Positions 1-11,790 of a DNA stretch of 64,000 bases are shown here, one piece after another (positions within the stretch are counted from its first letter, which is position 1; every line of letters starts with the position of its first letter). Both the position numbers and the translations under genes were made by a program. The notes beneath the pieces are model-generated. The model was not told the origin of the DNA, ran no database searches, and saw only the letters and a program-made list of their open reading frames with translations. The DNA lies in NCBI RefSeq assembly GCF_001522545.3, contig NC_031770.1, positions 34,721,866 through 34,785,865 of the forward strand, written 5' to 3'. Source of the stretch: Parus major (Eukaryota; Chordata; Aves; Passeriformes; Paridae).

Positions 1-818
1 TCCCAGCCAGGGCAAGGAGGAAATTGCCACTATTGAGCATCCAATTAACATCCAATTCCAGTCCTCAGGTTATGTGTATAAACCTCATGTAAGACTGTCC
101 TATAAAGGATGTCACTGGAGACTCCATCTGTCTGAGGATGTTGCCTGGGGCCAGGATTGCTGCTGAGGGCAGTGGAGGCAAGGGCTGACATCTGGCAGCC
201 AGGATATGCTTTGACTGGATTAAGTACACAACACAATAAGGTACCTGTTGGCTGAGTTTAAGTCAAACTGCATTTTTCTCCCTTTTCATTTGGTTCTAGT
301 CTTTCTTATCCTTAAATATTTTAGAGATGTCCTTAAAGATTTTAAAACTCTGATTTAAGCGTGTCTGGCACTTGTGGAAAAGGATGAACCAGAATAAAAC
401 TCTCCCACAGCAAATGCTCAGGCTGCAGGGTGGCAGCAAAGCAATTAAAGCTGCATGTGTGGGCAGCCCTGAGAAGTGCCAGAGAAATAAGGGGCCAGGG
501 CAAGGAAAAGCAGCATTTGGGGACAGTTTCACAGCAGCAAAGGAGCTCTGCACAGGTTGCCAGAGCCCTGCCTGTAGCCAGGGTGGGCAAACCATTCTTC
601 CCACCAGGAGCAGCAGACTGACATCATAGCCACTGTTGAGACTGACACACTGGGAAGGTGTTTGCAAAACAGTTTCACACAGGTGGACACACTTAGAATC
701 CAACATTTGAGGGACAGAGAGCTCACAGCAGCAGGGCAGGAGTCAGCTCCAGCTGACTTCCAGCAAAGGAGATCCTGGCACACAAACTGAAGCTGGCCTG
801 GATCTGATTGGAGGTAGA

Positions 819-844
819 GGGGAGGGAGGTAGGGAAGAGGTGGG
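819..844 (+). other. G-quadruplex-type motif in a purine-rich stretch
   Basis: Four G-runs (819-822, 824-826, 832-834, 842-844) are separated by loops of 1, 5 and 7 bases. This meets the usual G3+N1-7 pattern for intramolecular G-quadruplexes. The motif sits in a purine-rich tract from about 810 to 848. There is no nearby gene, so a role is not implied. Folding is inferred from pattern only. Confidence 0.5.
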
Positions 845-2769
845 AGACTACATGCTTCCTCGGGGGAGGAAAGTGCAAGCATTTTGGGTAAAAGATCAGG
901 AACTCTGTTCCTCCTGAAGGCTGTGAAATTGAGTTTGCTCAATTATCAACATGGTATGCTGGGACAGAAAAATATAGGTACTTTACTTAGAACCTTCCCT
1001 ACAGTAGATAACATTATAGACTATTAAGTGAACCTAATAAAAGCCCAAGGTGGACTGAGTTTGCATGGAAAATGGTGCCATGAGGTGTTTATGCCAATGA
1101 TACTGATGTCTGCATAGGTAGAGACATAAACAACTTTATGCTTTTGCACCTATCACTGAGACATACCGTTTCAATAGTTCAAGAGGACATTCAAATGTAT
1201 GAGTTATGAATAAATTTATTTCAACCAGTATATACACAGAATAAAAATTTTTACCTATTTACAGTGCACGTAATTTTTCCTACATTCCAATTTCAATTGA
1301 TATGGAATTGAACATCACTAGACTTGGCTGGATTTCTCTTTCTACAATAGAGATAAGGTATTCCACTATTATCATTTTGCATATTTTCTGCCTCCTCCAT
1401 TGCACAGCTGAGGCCTGGTCCAGGATTTATCATTCAAAAGACCAAACATTTCTCCTAAGGATCACCACTGCTACTCCAGGATGAGCTTACAGTATGTATC
1501 AAAGGTTGCTTCGTACTCATGTAACTTGACAAGTGTGAACCTGCTCCTTGGAGCAAGCCAGCAATGTCTAAAAGAACCAGAATCAACAGCATGTCTCTAC
1601 GGTCTCTATCTAAAAAGTGTTTTATAGTCTTCCATGCTGGAGACCTGCTCAGATAAGAAAACAAAACTAAAGAAAAATATTTACTTTAAAAATCCATCCC
1701 TTCCTCCCAAAAAATACTTGCTATACAGCCATGAGCCCGTAAGAGCACCACCTGCATTGTCTAGAAGCTAACACAAAAAAGTGATGTTGTATTATACAAA
1801 AGCCATCTTGTAGACATTCCTTACTACCTAGTAAATTTTTCTGCATTGTATGGCATTCTTCTATGGGCAGAGACCTCTAACTTATCTTAGAGTTCCCAAA
1901 GCTGAATAAAATGCATCTTATCTAGACATTTTTCAAAGGTCTTTAAGTACCTACACATTTTGCCTGGCTTCCCAAGTAAAAGAAAGTCATTCTGTGGAGC
2001 TGCTGGTCCAGCCAGTGGCAAAAGAAAATGACACTACATCTGGCTTGTTCCTGCCTCACCAGTAGCAAATGAAACTTGTTTTAACATCCTGTGGTTTTTT
2101 AAGCACAGAAGCTTTGACAAAATTACTTCTTACTCATGAAAGAGCCTCCCAGGTCTGTCCAACCATATTAAGGGAAGCATTTGGTGAATACCCGGGACTC
2201 CAATTTAATTTTGGAGCTCTGCAGTAGGCTGGGATGATGGGAGCTGCTCATTCTGGTTGTGTCCATCTGCTCAAGATGCCAGCAGCTGCCCACCCACTTT
2301 ACCCATGTGTGGCTTCCTAAATACAGGCTCAATTAGCACCTACATGGACTTTTTTTTGCCTCATGTTCTGTAATGTTCCAGGTCTCCATCAGCACCAGAC
2401 CTTCCCCAAGTCCATCTTCTCCCATCTTCTCCACCTCTTGACTCTGGGCTGGAGTACTGGAGTCATCACCTGTAGTGCCTGGGCATCCCAGAAAACACAG
2501 TGGAGTACTGGCCCTGTTTGAAGAATCAAACTCAAATGTTGCTGATTTTATATTATTCTTTCCATTTTTCTTCTATCTATCCTTTCTTTGCCATTGTGTC
2601 ATGTTTCTTTTTCCCTTATGTCACCTCTGCTGTGTCTGAAAATATGTTAAGAGCCTGGAGCAGAGCTAGAAATGTAAAAGCTGACTTTTAGCCATTTGAG
2701 GTTCTGGCCACAAGCAGCCAGGAACTGCTCGCAACACATCCACAGGCCAGGGGAATAATTTCTCTTTGA

Positions 2770-2799
2770 TTTTTCAGAGGTGTCTTTTTCAGAGGTCTC
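2770..2799. repeat. 15-bp tandem duplication
   Basis: Two adjacent copies of a 15-bp unit beginning TTTTTCAGAGG (2770-2784 and 2785-2799) differ at one base. This is consistent with a small slippage duplication. Confidence 0.7.
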
Positions 2800-5700
2800 T
2801 TTGGTCCCTGCTGGAGCTATTATAGAAAGCATAATGGATGGGAAAGGAAAAAACAACCAGTTGTTCTCATCAGTCACTGATAACATGAGGGCACTCCTCC
2901 TAAGATTTCTGCAGCTAAACAGATTGTTGCTCTGTCTAGGGTTAGTTGAAGGTGGCTGAAGTCAGAGCAACAGATGAGGCTTGGTAAAAGAATTAGAAAC
3001 CAATGCTCCAGAAGTTTCAAATTTAAGTGTGAATTTCTGCTGTTCCTGAATTTCAGGAGAATTATCTCTGATGTCAAGAGGCCCAGCTGTAGAGCTGAAG
3101 AATGAAAGGCTGTCTCCACACCACAGCCCCTCTGTCATTTTTCTGTGTTTAGGCACACAGCTGGCTGTACCTCAGCAAGGTCTCTAATCTGCCCTGAAAA
3201 GGAACCAGCAAGACGACTGATGGTCTGTTTCAGCACCACATTTTTCTGTCTGTCTGCTTGTTTTGAACTCTTTTACAGAAATAAGCAATATTACTGCTAA
3301 GATTATGACTGGTAATAATCTATAAATATTGGTGAAGTGATAACATTTTCCACTTGGTGGCAGATATTCCTTTTAAAAATAAGCACAAAGCTCAAAGACA
3401 CATTTAATGCCATTTTTAGTGAGGAAAAGCCTGATGAGCACAGAACCTGTGGATGCAGGTCTGAGCTGCAGAGTTTTGGGGCAAGGACTTTCCCCAAGAG
3501 CCTGGTATGTGGCAGGCAGTCATCCATGGACACATTTCCTCCTGTGCTTCTGAGCCCACCCATCTCCACAAGTGTCCTCTAGGGTAGACAGGAAGATACT
3601 GGCTTTACCATTGCAGGAGTCCATGGCACTCTATAAAACCCACAGGCCTTGAAGAATGTCAATGCATGCAGTTTTGGGGTGTGTCAGCAGAAACTCAGCT
3701 TCTCAGGCTGTGTAATTGAGAGGAGATGCTCCTTCTGCCCCTGCTTTCTCCCACTTACCTGCAGGCAGGTTGCTACCAAAAGAGGCAATTTTTCCCCATT
3801 CTGTCATGTGGTGCTGTGCAGAGCACCCAATAAGAGCATTAAATGCAAGGGCACTATTTCTAATTCAGGACACCTGGAATACAAGCTGCTGGGAGCTGGA
3901 GAGAGGTCTAGGGAAGTATTGTCTGGCCCTTGCTTCATGTTCTCTCCAAGGCATCCACTAGTCATTCCTCTAGGAAACTGGGCACTGGACTAGCTAAACT
4001 GTTACCCTGCCCCAGGACAACCAACATCTTTCCTTTTTCATCTAAGATCTTCTAACATCCCACCAGGGAAGACAGAGGACAAATTTTACCCTGATAGCTA
4101 ACAATGAACATCTCAGAATCACATGAATCCCATCTACCTGCAGGTAGGACTGTTGTACATCCAATCAGGCTGATGACTAGAAACAAGGTCATTATACTAG
4201 CTGGCAAGCAATTCATCAATGAAGGTCATGAATGTCAATACATTCTTGCGTGAAAACTTTTCTTAAAAAACTCCACAAAATATTTAGGGGTCTTACTCTT
4301 CCTTCAATATTCAGCATGATCCTTAATATACAGCTTTTCTTTCCTGGTGGAAGTAAATGTTTGTCTTCAAAATAAGGCCACTGCCAAGTCAGTGTTCTGA
4401 GAATACTTCTCTATTGCTGTTCTGAGAATGCTTCTTGAAGTAATACTATGTCAGCTGGGGGAAAAAAAGCAAACTTTGCAATGAGACCTGTCTCTCAAGC
4501 AGAAGGACATGGTGGAAAACAGCTCTGTCACGTAGTGCTGTGGACTGCCATGTCCTTTCTGCAGCATTTTCTAGGTAATGCCTTCATCTCCAGCATAGCT
4601 GTATATCCTTTCAAGAAAGAAAAGATATCTTGAGGCCATGACATGTACTTCTGTAGCTGAGATTAATTTTGAACTGTGTTTAACAAGAACACATAGAAAT
4701 GCATCGTCCCTTAGCACAAAGCAACACTCTCAAAGCTCCCTTCTCTCACCACTGAGTAGGAAGCTGAGTGCTTCTGTCTAATTATTCTGACCTTTCCACT
4801 CTCAGGATTTGACTAAGACTATTCAAGGAACAGAGAAAGAGGCTCTGTTTTTGCCTCAGTAATGTGTTGCTTGGTGGGATCATAGCCATCTGACACTGTA
4901 CTGTCTCTCTTCAGCATTCACTTCCTCTTGAGCCTCTTATTTGATATCAAAAAAAATTTAAAAATAAAAAAAGAATCCACGAAAAACAAAACAGCAGGAG
5001 AATATCAACCATTCCCATCAATCCAGCATCTCTCCTGTGTAAGGGTGGCTCTTTGCCACTGAATTTTAATGCCAATGAATCCCATCCCAGAAAGGGCATG
5101 GGCCAGTGCTTAATGATGCTAATGAAAGCTCCCTCCCTCTCCATTACAGCCGTGTCTGCTTCAAGGACTGATGGAGGAAGGAAGGTGGCTATCTCTCAGC
5201 TGGAGTGTCATATGTGACATGGACAAGCAGTAGGTCCCATGGGGTCTGTTGGGAGCACCAGGTGCCAGGAATTGCCTAGTTCTGCCTCAAAACCAAAATT
5301 ACATTTATTTCCACTTTCCAGATAGCTGGCATGATGCTGCCTTTGTGCTAAGTCAACCACATCATGTCTCTACACAGGGAATTTTGTGAGGGCTTGCAGT
5401 TGAGAGACACATTTTCTATCTCATTACTTTGTCTCTTGCTCATCCTGACCTTCTCACAAGGCTTATTTTCCCCTTCCTGCTCACTTTTCCATGTCCCCCT
5501 CTCTGCTGCTTATGAGAGTGACAAGGTACAAGAGTGGCTATCTAAATTTCCTTTCCTCCTTACTAATTACTTTTGCACTCCCAGCAGGAAAATTTTAAAG
5601 GTAGGTACCATACCAATTGGACATTAAATTTCACTCAGAATTTCCTCCCTCCATGCTTTTGGTATCTTGTATTGCCTGGGACTAGGCTGGTTGTTATCAT

Positions 5701-6552
5701 ATAGAAAAACAAACTGTTGCAAGCAGAAAATGACCAAGATCAGAAACGTGAGAAATGAGATGTAAGTAATTAGAACAGTTTATCCCACTTATCTGAATTG
5801 GTTTTTATTATTTATCTGCTGACATTTTTGTACGGCATTGGAAAATTCCCTCTTCCAGGCAGGTGGACTAGTGAATGCCCATGCCATCTGCTTAAATGTC
5901 TAATTTGCAGTATGCCATCTATATGACCTTCATTTTTCAAATCAATTTATAACCCATCAATCTGTGCATCTGGCACAATATCCTCTCTGTGTACCTGATA
6001 ACTGGTTAGCCCATTTTACCCTCTCTCATTGCAAGCAACAAATATTTTCTATGCTCATCACAGAATTTTTCCTTCCCATGCCTTTTCTATTGCATGAGGA
6101 CAACATAATGCATTTGTCAGGATCGGAGTCATTTTCATCTGAGGTTTTTCAAGTATCCATTTGCTCTCAGCACTGAGATTTTTTGATATATTTTGGCTGG
6201 TTTTACCTGTCCTGCAGACTCTGTGAAAAAAATACCAATTCTGCATTTTTAAACTGGAAAAACTGTGCAACTCAGCACAGGAACTGAGACTACAAAGAGC
6301 ACGTAAGACAAAATGCTATGGACTGTGAGCATTATTCATGCAGGTGCTCACAATGTGGTATTCTGCATAAAAATAGCATCCGGTGCTGTCGTCACTAGAA
6401 TTGTCCAGAAGAATGAACAAAATCAAACATCTTGCTACGTGCTCCAGCTGGGGTTAAGTGAATGTCTGCCCCTTAAAACATTTTCTGAAAAGTTTGTATG
6501 TGGCCATCAGTGATTTTTCAAATGCATTCACTGTTTCCTTCCTTTCTTCCAG

Positions 6553-6669
6553 CCAGTCAGATGCTGCTGATGCGGCAGTACCAGGAATGTGACTTATGTT
6601 ACACAGGAAAATGCTCACCCAGCACATGTTCAACATGTGTTGCAGAGAAGACACTAGCCCAAACAGATA
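6553..6669 (+). other. Exon-like block, cysteine-rich, unproven
   Basis: A pyrimidine-rich tract ending TTCCTTTCTTCCAG precedes 6553, and a GTAAGA donor-like hexamer follows 6669. The 117-bp block is open in one frame and would be a symmetric phase 1-1 exon. That frame contains a cysteine cluster, ECDLCYTGKCSPSTCSTC. Symmetric phase 1 exons with paired cysteines are typical of extracellular modules, but I recognise no family. Splice-like borders around short open blocks are common by chance in 64 kb, and no neighbouring exon is established. I consider it more likely spurious than real. Confidence 0.12.
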
Positions 6670-7504
6670 GTAAGAGCCAAAAGATGCCTCTTAGTTCTGA
6701 TCACTATCAGAATGAAGCTCAGAAGCTCTCAGAAAAGCTTTTGTGCTGAAGGGAATAGATCATCAGGGCAACGCAGGATAGTTTGACGGGAAAAGGTTTG
6801 CATCCAGAAACACAGTGGAGCAGAAATGGAGGGAAATAAAGTTTGCTCACTTCTGTGGAAATTGTTCATATCTTACAGCCTAACCTAGGGCACTAGGAAA
6901 AGGAGTTAATACTGTCTTTGTTTAAACTGGAAAGCATGGCTCATATTTCCAGTGGTCCTGTTAGGTTTTGGCATGAAACAGATCAAGACGGTGTGAACGT
7001 GTCTTAGAGATGCCAAAATGATTATTGGTGGGTCAAACATAGAGGTGCTTCCCTCCTCAAAAGAAAGAAGGATGACACTGAAGACCATTTCCCTGCAAAT
7101 CAAGATGACAGCTGGTAATTGGCATCAGAGCATTTCTTCTGTCACCTCTGATGCCTCACTTAAGTCTTGCTAAGTCTGCTAGGACTGAAGTAAATATTTT
7201 CTAGTCTCAGTTAAATGTTGGCAAACAGGGCTTGACACTGTCAGTGGAACTGGCCAGGAATTTTCTGGCTATCTCCTTTACTGGAAAATATGAATTCGTA
7301 AGAACTGACACTTTAGTCCAAAGAAGGTTTCTAAGTTAACAGACAGAGAGAGGTGTTCGCCCCCACCGTGATATGAGGACAAGTAAGCAGGATATCTTAT
7401 CTCTGCTTTATCTTACTCAGATCACAGATTTTGGCCTGAGAGAGTGAGACCTGGTCCATGACTGCAGACATGGGGATCAGTGTGACATCAGCACTTCGTG
7501 GGTT

Positions 7505-7538
7505 TCTACTTGATACCTGTGCCATCTACTTGATACCT
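7505..7538. repeat. 20-bp partial tandem duplication
   Basis: The unit beginning TCTACTTGATACCT at 7505 recurs immediately at 7525 for 14 bases. This is a short direct duplication with no sign of a mobile element. Confidence 0.65.
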
Positions 7539-9597
7539 TGTTGTCATCAACAGTTGATGTAAAAAGTGAGACAGATTTTCTATAAAGGAAGGCGCATACC
7601 CTGGATGAAGGAAAAGAGCAGAGCTTTTTCCCTACAACATGCTGGAATTACACCCATCTCTAATTCATGGTCAAAGTGTGACTTTCTAGAAGAAAGTATT
7701 CCATTTCATCTAGTCATAAGAAAGGAGAGATGCTGAAATCTGAGCAGAGTTTGAGCACAGCCCTCACCACATGTGACTGACTGTGCTGGTCAGTGCCAGC
7801 CAGCTGAAACCCACCAGTGGTAACCTCACTCATCCCTTCTGCATTTTACTGGTGTAACTCCCACCTTTTATGAAATATCCTCTGTTCTCTTAAGCCTTGA
7901 AGAGTTTAGCAACCTGCTGTCATCTATGAAACCAAGATCAAAGGCAACAAAAATGCCTGTCTAATCTTGAGTGTAATCCTGCTTACATGCATTTGTTCCT
8001 GAGCTGTGGGTCGGTGCCAGCAGTCTTTCTATCCCCACCTTTGAGCTCAGGGATTAAGACACTGGGGTCACTCACACTGTTGCCACCATGGATCTGACTA
8101 TTTTCCAGCTGTCCAGGTTTTGCTACTATTCACGGTGTGTAGTACATAAAGGCATGGGCAGAGTTCGTGAGTAGTCCTACAGCACATGACAAGGCTATCA
8201 AAAACAGGCCTGGCATCACACTTGTCATAGTGTCTCATCTTCAGAATGAGAGTTCCTATCTTTTAACAGCCCCCCTGACCCCTTGGAAGCAGGACCAGAC
8301 AGGTGGGATACTGCAAACAACTTCCCCTATAAATGCCAACACTTATGTCCTTATCTGACACTGTACAGCTCCAGGTGATAAAATCAGTTTGACAAAAGTG
8401 GAAGCTGGGAAGCCTGCATCATCAGACCTGTAGGAAGCTGGAAAAATAAATAAATTCATCACTTTATTTTTTTTTTCTTCCAGATGGATCTTTTAGCTTT
8501 CATTGATGCTGTACTTCTCACATCTGCATGAATTTGTTAGCAGTGGGACAGCACATCCAGCATAGACCACAGATCTTCCCTTTTGTGCACCCTTTCAAAG
8601 CCTGGTCAGGCTCTTCCTTCCTTGACAGGGGATTTAACATCACCCTTTTAATATTCCCAAGATTTTCTTGGGCTTAAGTATTCCAAATATTATGAAGTTC
8701 TAATTATTCCGGTAAGACTGCAAAATCTCAAGTGCTTTCATTCCCCTAAAAGCTGGCAAGGGACTTGTAAGTTCTCCGTGTTTTTGTTTCCCTTACTACA
8801 CAATTTGTTCTGTCTTTCTCTCCCACTTGCCAGTGCAAAACCAAAATCTGCAGGCTTCTCTGTAAACCACCCTGTGCCAGATTTTCCAGGAAGTAATCTC
8901 TAGTAGCATCAAGTCCCACAAGGAGCAGTTGTTCCCACTGCAAACATCTACACTGACAGCAGCACAAGAAGAGATGATTAAAACTATCCAGCTCCTATAT
9001 TCTTTGCATCTATGTGGCTATAACCTATTTAGTAAGCAAATTTCAAAATTTCAGCTGTGATTTTTAATTTCATCTACGATCACATTTGTTGCATATAGGA
9101 ATTATTTTATCCACTGATTTAAATAAATAATTTACCATTTTCATCTAAGATTACATTGATGCTACCTAGCTATAGTGCATTTAGGATAATAATCCTAAAT
9201 TTAAATAATAATCTTTTCTTAAGCTTTTAAAGAGAAAGAGTGGATTAGCTTTAAAGTGTGTATCTCTTACGTAAGTAACGTTAGTCATTGTTCATTGTGA
9301 GAAACATAACCACATATTTACTGTAATACAGATTTCTGTTGATTAATCATGAAAAACAATACCAGTTTTTCTTCCCTGGAGTTCAGAGAAAGACTCCTAT
9401 TTAAAAGAAGGACTCCTGAGAAAACAAATTTCATTTCAAGTTGTTAGCAAAAAGAAGCCTTTGTTTTAATCTTAATGGAATCATTCTCTTAGGATGACAC
9501 AAATATCCATAAAGCACCATGATTTCATTCGGGTTTTAAAAAAACAAAAACAACTTTATTTTCCCTTGACACAAAACAAGATTAGCCGGGGTGGGTC

Positions 9598-9616
9598 TTT
9601 TTTTTTTTTTTTTTTT
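9598..9616. repeat. Poly-T run of 19
   Basis: Nineteen consecutive T residues lie immediately left of the G+C-rich island. The run could be simple slippage. It could also be the tail of an insertion in minus orientation, but I see no target-site duplication or polyadenylation signal that would decide this. Confidence 0.9.
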
Positions 9617-9735
9617 GCATTGGGTAATACAATAATGGCTAGGTTGTTTGTCTCTGGCCACAACACGGGCGTGCGGGGATGAAGACATAAAAGATTTCCT
9701 CTGCGGAGCCGCTGAGGAGCAGGGGGGCTGTGCCT

Positions 9736-10011
9736 GGAGCAGCACTGCCGGGCACAGCTGGCTCCAGCACCACANNNNNNNNNNNNNNNNNNNNNNNNNN
9801 NNNNNNNNNNNNNNNNNNNNNNNNNNNNNNNNNNNNNNNNNNNNNNNNNNNNNNNNNNNNNNNNNNNNNNNNNNNNNNNNNNNNNNNNNNNNNNCCAGCA
9901 CCACAGCTGCCGGGCACAGCTGGCTCCAGCATCACACCTACCAGGCTCCAGCACCACACCTGCCGGGCACAGCTGGCTCCAGCACCACACCTGCTGAGCA
10001 CAGCTGGCTCC
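9736..10011. repeat. 31-bp minisatellite (VNTR), interrupted by gap
   Basis: The unit is 31 bp, starting GCTCCAGCACCACACCTGCC and ending GGGCACAGCTG. Two full copies are at 9945-9975 and 9976-10006. Shorter or variant copies are at 9895-9922 and 9923-9944, and at 9736-9760 and 9761-9774 left of the gap. Each full unit ends in CAGCTG, an E-box-type palindrome. Copies differ by a few substitutions and one internal truncation. The frames that stay open through the array are artefacts of the repeat and the Ns. True copy number is unknown because the gap lies inside the array. Confidence 0.88.
9775..9894. other. Assembly gap, 120 N
   Basis: A run of 120 undetermined bases falls within the minisatellite, after the partial unit at 9761-9774 and before a unit resuming at 9895. 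Both gap edges are in the same repeat. The missing sequence is therefore probably more repeat copies, and the stated gap size need not be the true size. Confidence 0.98.
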
Positions 10012-10634
10012 GGAGCCATGTGGCATCGCCCCGGCACATCCGCAGAGCACTCACTGCCGGGGGGAGCCAAGAGCCAGCTGGGCTGGGGTCCCCTATTGTC
10101 CCGGCCGAGCGACAGACCCCATCTGGTCGCAGCGCACAGAAAATGAAGCAGGGATTTGTGGATTCGCTGTGGTTTGCAGCTGTGGGGGAGGCTGTCCTTC
10201 CTCCAGCCAGAAACCGCCGAGGGAGGGCTCTGTTCACATCAGTGCAGCTGTGAGGTTCCCCCAAATGCAGGCCAGCTGTTAAAAGCCAAAATGAGCTCCA
10301 AACAGTGTGAACTAAACTGTCCTCCTACATCTGCGTCTTCAGTCCCATCCAGTAAAATGTCCACTAGTAACAAAATAGAATGAGGCTGTAAGAGGCAGGG
10401 CACTCGCTAGAACATTACTGCAATGGTTGGTTGATATATCCTACTGCACCTCCAGGGAAAAGGAGCTACCCCAGCCCCTGGAAAGGCCTTGGAGAGGACC
10501 CCTCACCTTCACAGAGGGTAAAATGACCAAACTGCAAAATATTTGTCTGATTTTTACCAAATCTCACAAGAGAAAAATCTCCAAGATGAGTAACTGAGTT
10601 TACTTAATTTGTTTACAAATCCTTTCTGTTTATT

Positions 10635-10651
10635 AAAAAAAAAAAAAAAAA
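10635..10651. repeat. Poly-A run of 17
   Basis: Seventeen consecutive A residues follow TTTATT. No CR1 or retrocopy body was recognised upstream, so this is listed as a homopolymer only. Confidence 0.9.
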
Positions 10652-11702
10652 GGAAAAGTAATAGTTAGGGATTTCTTTAAACAAATACTTGGAGGTCTTT
10701 AGACTTGAAAATGTATTCATCAACCAGGGGACAAGCCCTTGGAAAATACTGAGAAGATCCAAGTACTGAAAAAAATATTCAGTCCCATGTTAATAAATTA
10801 TCTATAAAAGCAAGAGGCCCAAGTAAAAAACATTGCGAAGCTGGAGAGGATCAAACTTTGCTCGTACTCTGTAGCATGAATCTAGGATCTAGCTGTACCT
10901 AATAAAAATCTCCTCCTTAGTACATATTGCCCTATGAGAGTTTGTGATTCCTAAGTTCAGGGGGATTTTTCTTTCCTTGAAAGCATCTACAGTGAAAAAA
11001 AAGCACCATCAAAAAATCTTATAGAGCACAGAAAGAAAGAGATGGTTGTGTTTGTAGCAGATATCTGCTGGAAATTCTGCTCCAGTTATCATAACCTGAA
11101 CGTGTTCTCAAATTAAAGCACTAAGAAAGTTCAACAAGTAGAACAAGGTTTGTTTTCTTCACAGTTCATTGTGAGCTTAGGTACCTCAAGGAAGAGCCAG
11201 TGTCACATTTGAGAAACATGTCATGCTCCAGATTTATTTGCATATACAAGAAGAGTATTTTGCAGCACAGTTTGATAAGCAGTTTTTAAAGAGCAAATGC
11301 TACTGATAAATACAAGAGGGAGGGTGTTTTTCAAGACAAAGATTTTCTTTGGGAACAACTGAAGGGAGGCCATGTAGAAAGTCTTGTACCTCCTGGAGCC
11401 CTCCTGGAAGTAGGTGCTAATTAAAGAAAAGCATTATCAAGGGAGTCCTGAGCATCCCAGGAATTTAGCTGTGCTACCTTAACCACATTTGTATTCAAAT
11501 CCGTATTAACATGGCCATCAGATCTGTGCTACGCTTCCACGATTCTGAGGCTGTAGCACAGACGTGTGACAATCAAATTGCATTGTATGCTTTGAAAAAT
11601 AGTGCTCAATATAATAAATCTATTTTCAGAATGTGCAAGAAAGGAAGGTTTCATCTCTAAATAAGGAAACAATTTTCAGGAAATTCAGAGTTTCTGTCAA
11701 GA

Positions 11703-11790
11703 TGTTAAAAAATAATTTTGATAAATATTCAAAATATTAGAAAATATAAATAGTACATTAATTAAAATTTTATAATAACAATAAAAGTAT
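11703..11790. repeat. A+T-rich low-complexity patch
   Basis: This stretch is nearly all A and T (AAATATTC and AATTAAAATT-like words) without a fixed repeat period. It is typical low-complexity intron or intergenic sequence. Confidence 0.6.

Larger units (their letters stand above)
1..9597. other. Gene-free unique sequence, left part
   Basis: No supported gene lies here. Open frames on both strands are short (at most about 137 codons), overlap one another freely and show no family I recognise. The sequence is non-repetitive by eye apart from a G-rich motif near 0.8 kb and two small tandem duplications near 2.8 and 7.5 kb, listed separately. A weak exon-like block near 6.6 kb is also listed. 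This looks like intron or intergenic DNA. Confidence 0.75.
9655..10245. promoter_or_regulatory. CpG-rich, G+C-rich island
   Basis: CpG dinucleotides, scarce in the rest of the window, cluster here. Examples are the runs around 9664-9675, 9701-9712, 10024-10041, 10100-10112, 10125-10133 and 10215-10220. G+C content is visibly higher than in both flanks. Part of the block is a 31-bp minisatellite with an assembly gap inside it. The sequence right of the array (10012-10245) is unique and still CpG-bearing. The island could be a promoter of an unannotated transcript, or simply a G+C-rich minisatellite locus. No TATA box, start site or coding exon can be assigned. The CpG density is seen; the promoter reading is inference. 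Confidence 0.3.

Noticed and set aside
3759..3895. Minus-strand block with a consensus CAG/GTAAGT donor and a CTCTCTCCAG acceptor
   Set aside because: All three frames are interrupted by stops. A non-coding exon cannot be excluded but has no support.
9536..10264. Several long overlapping frames on both strands
   Set aside because: They stay open because of the 120-N gap and the 31-bp repeat, and they read as repetitive Ala/Gly/Pro/Cys strings. They are not genes.
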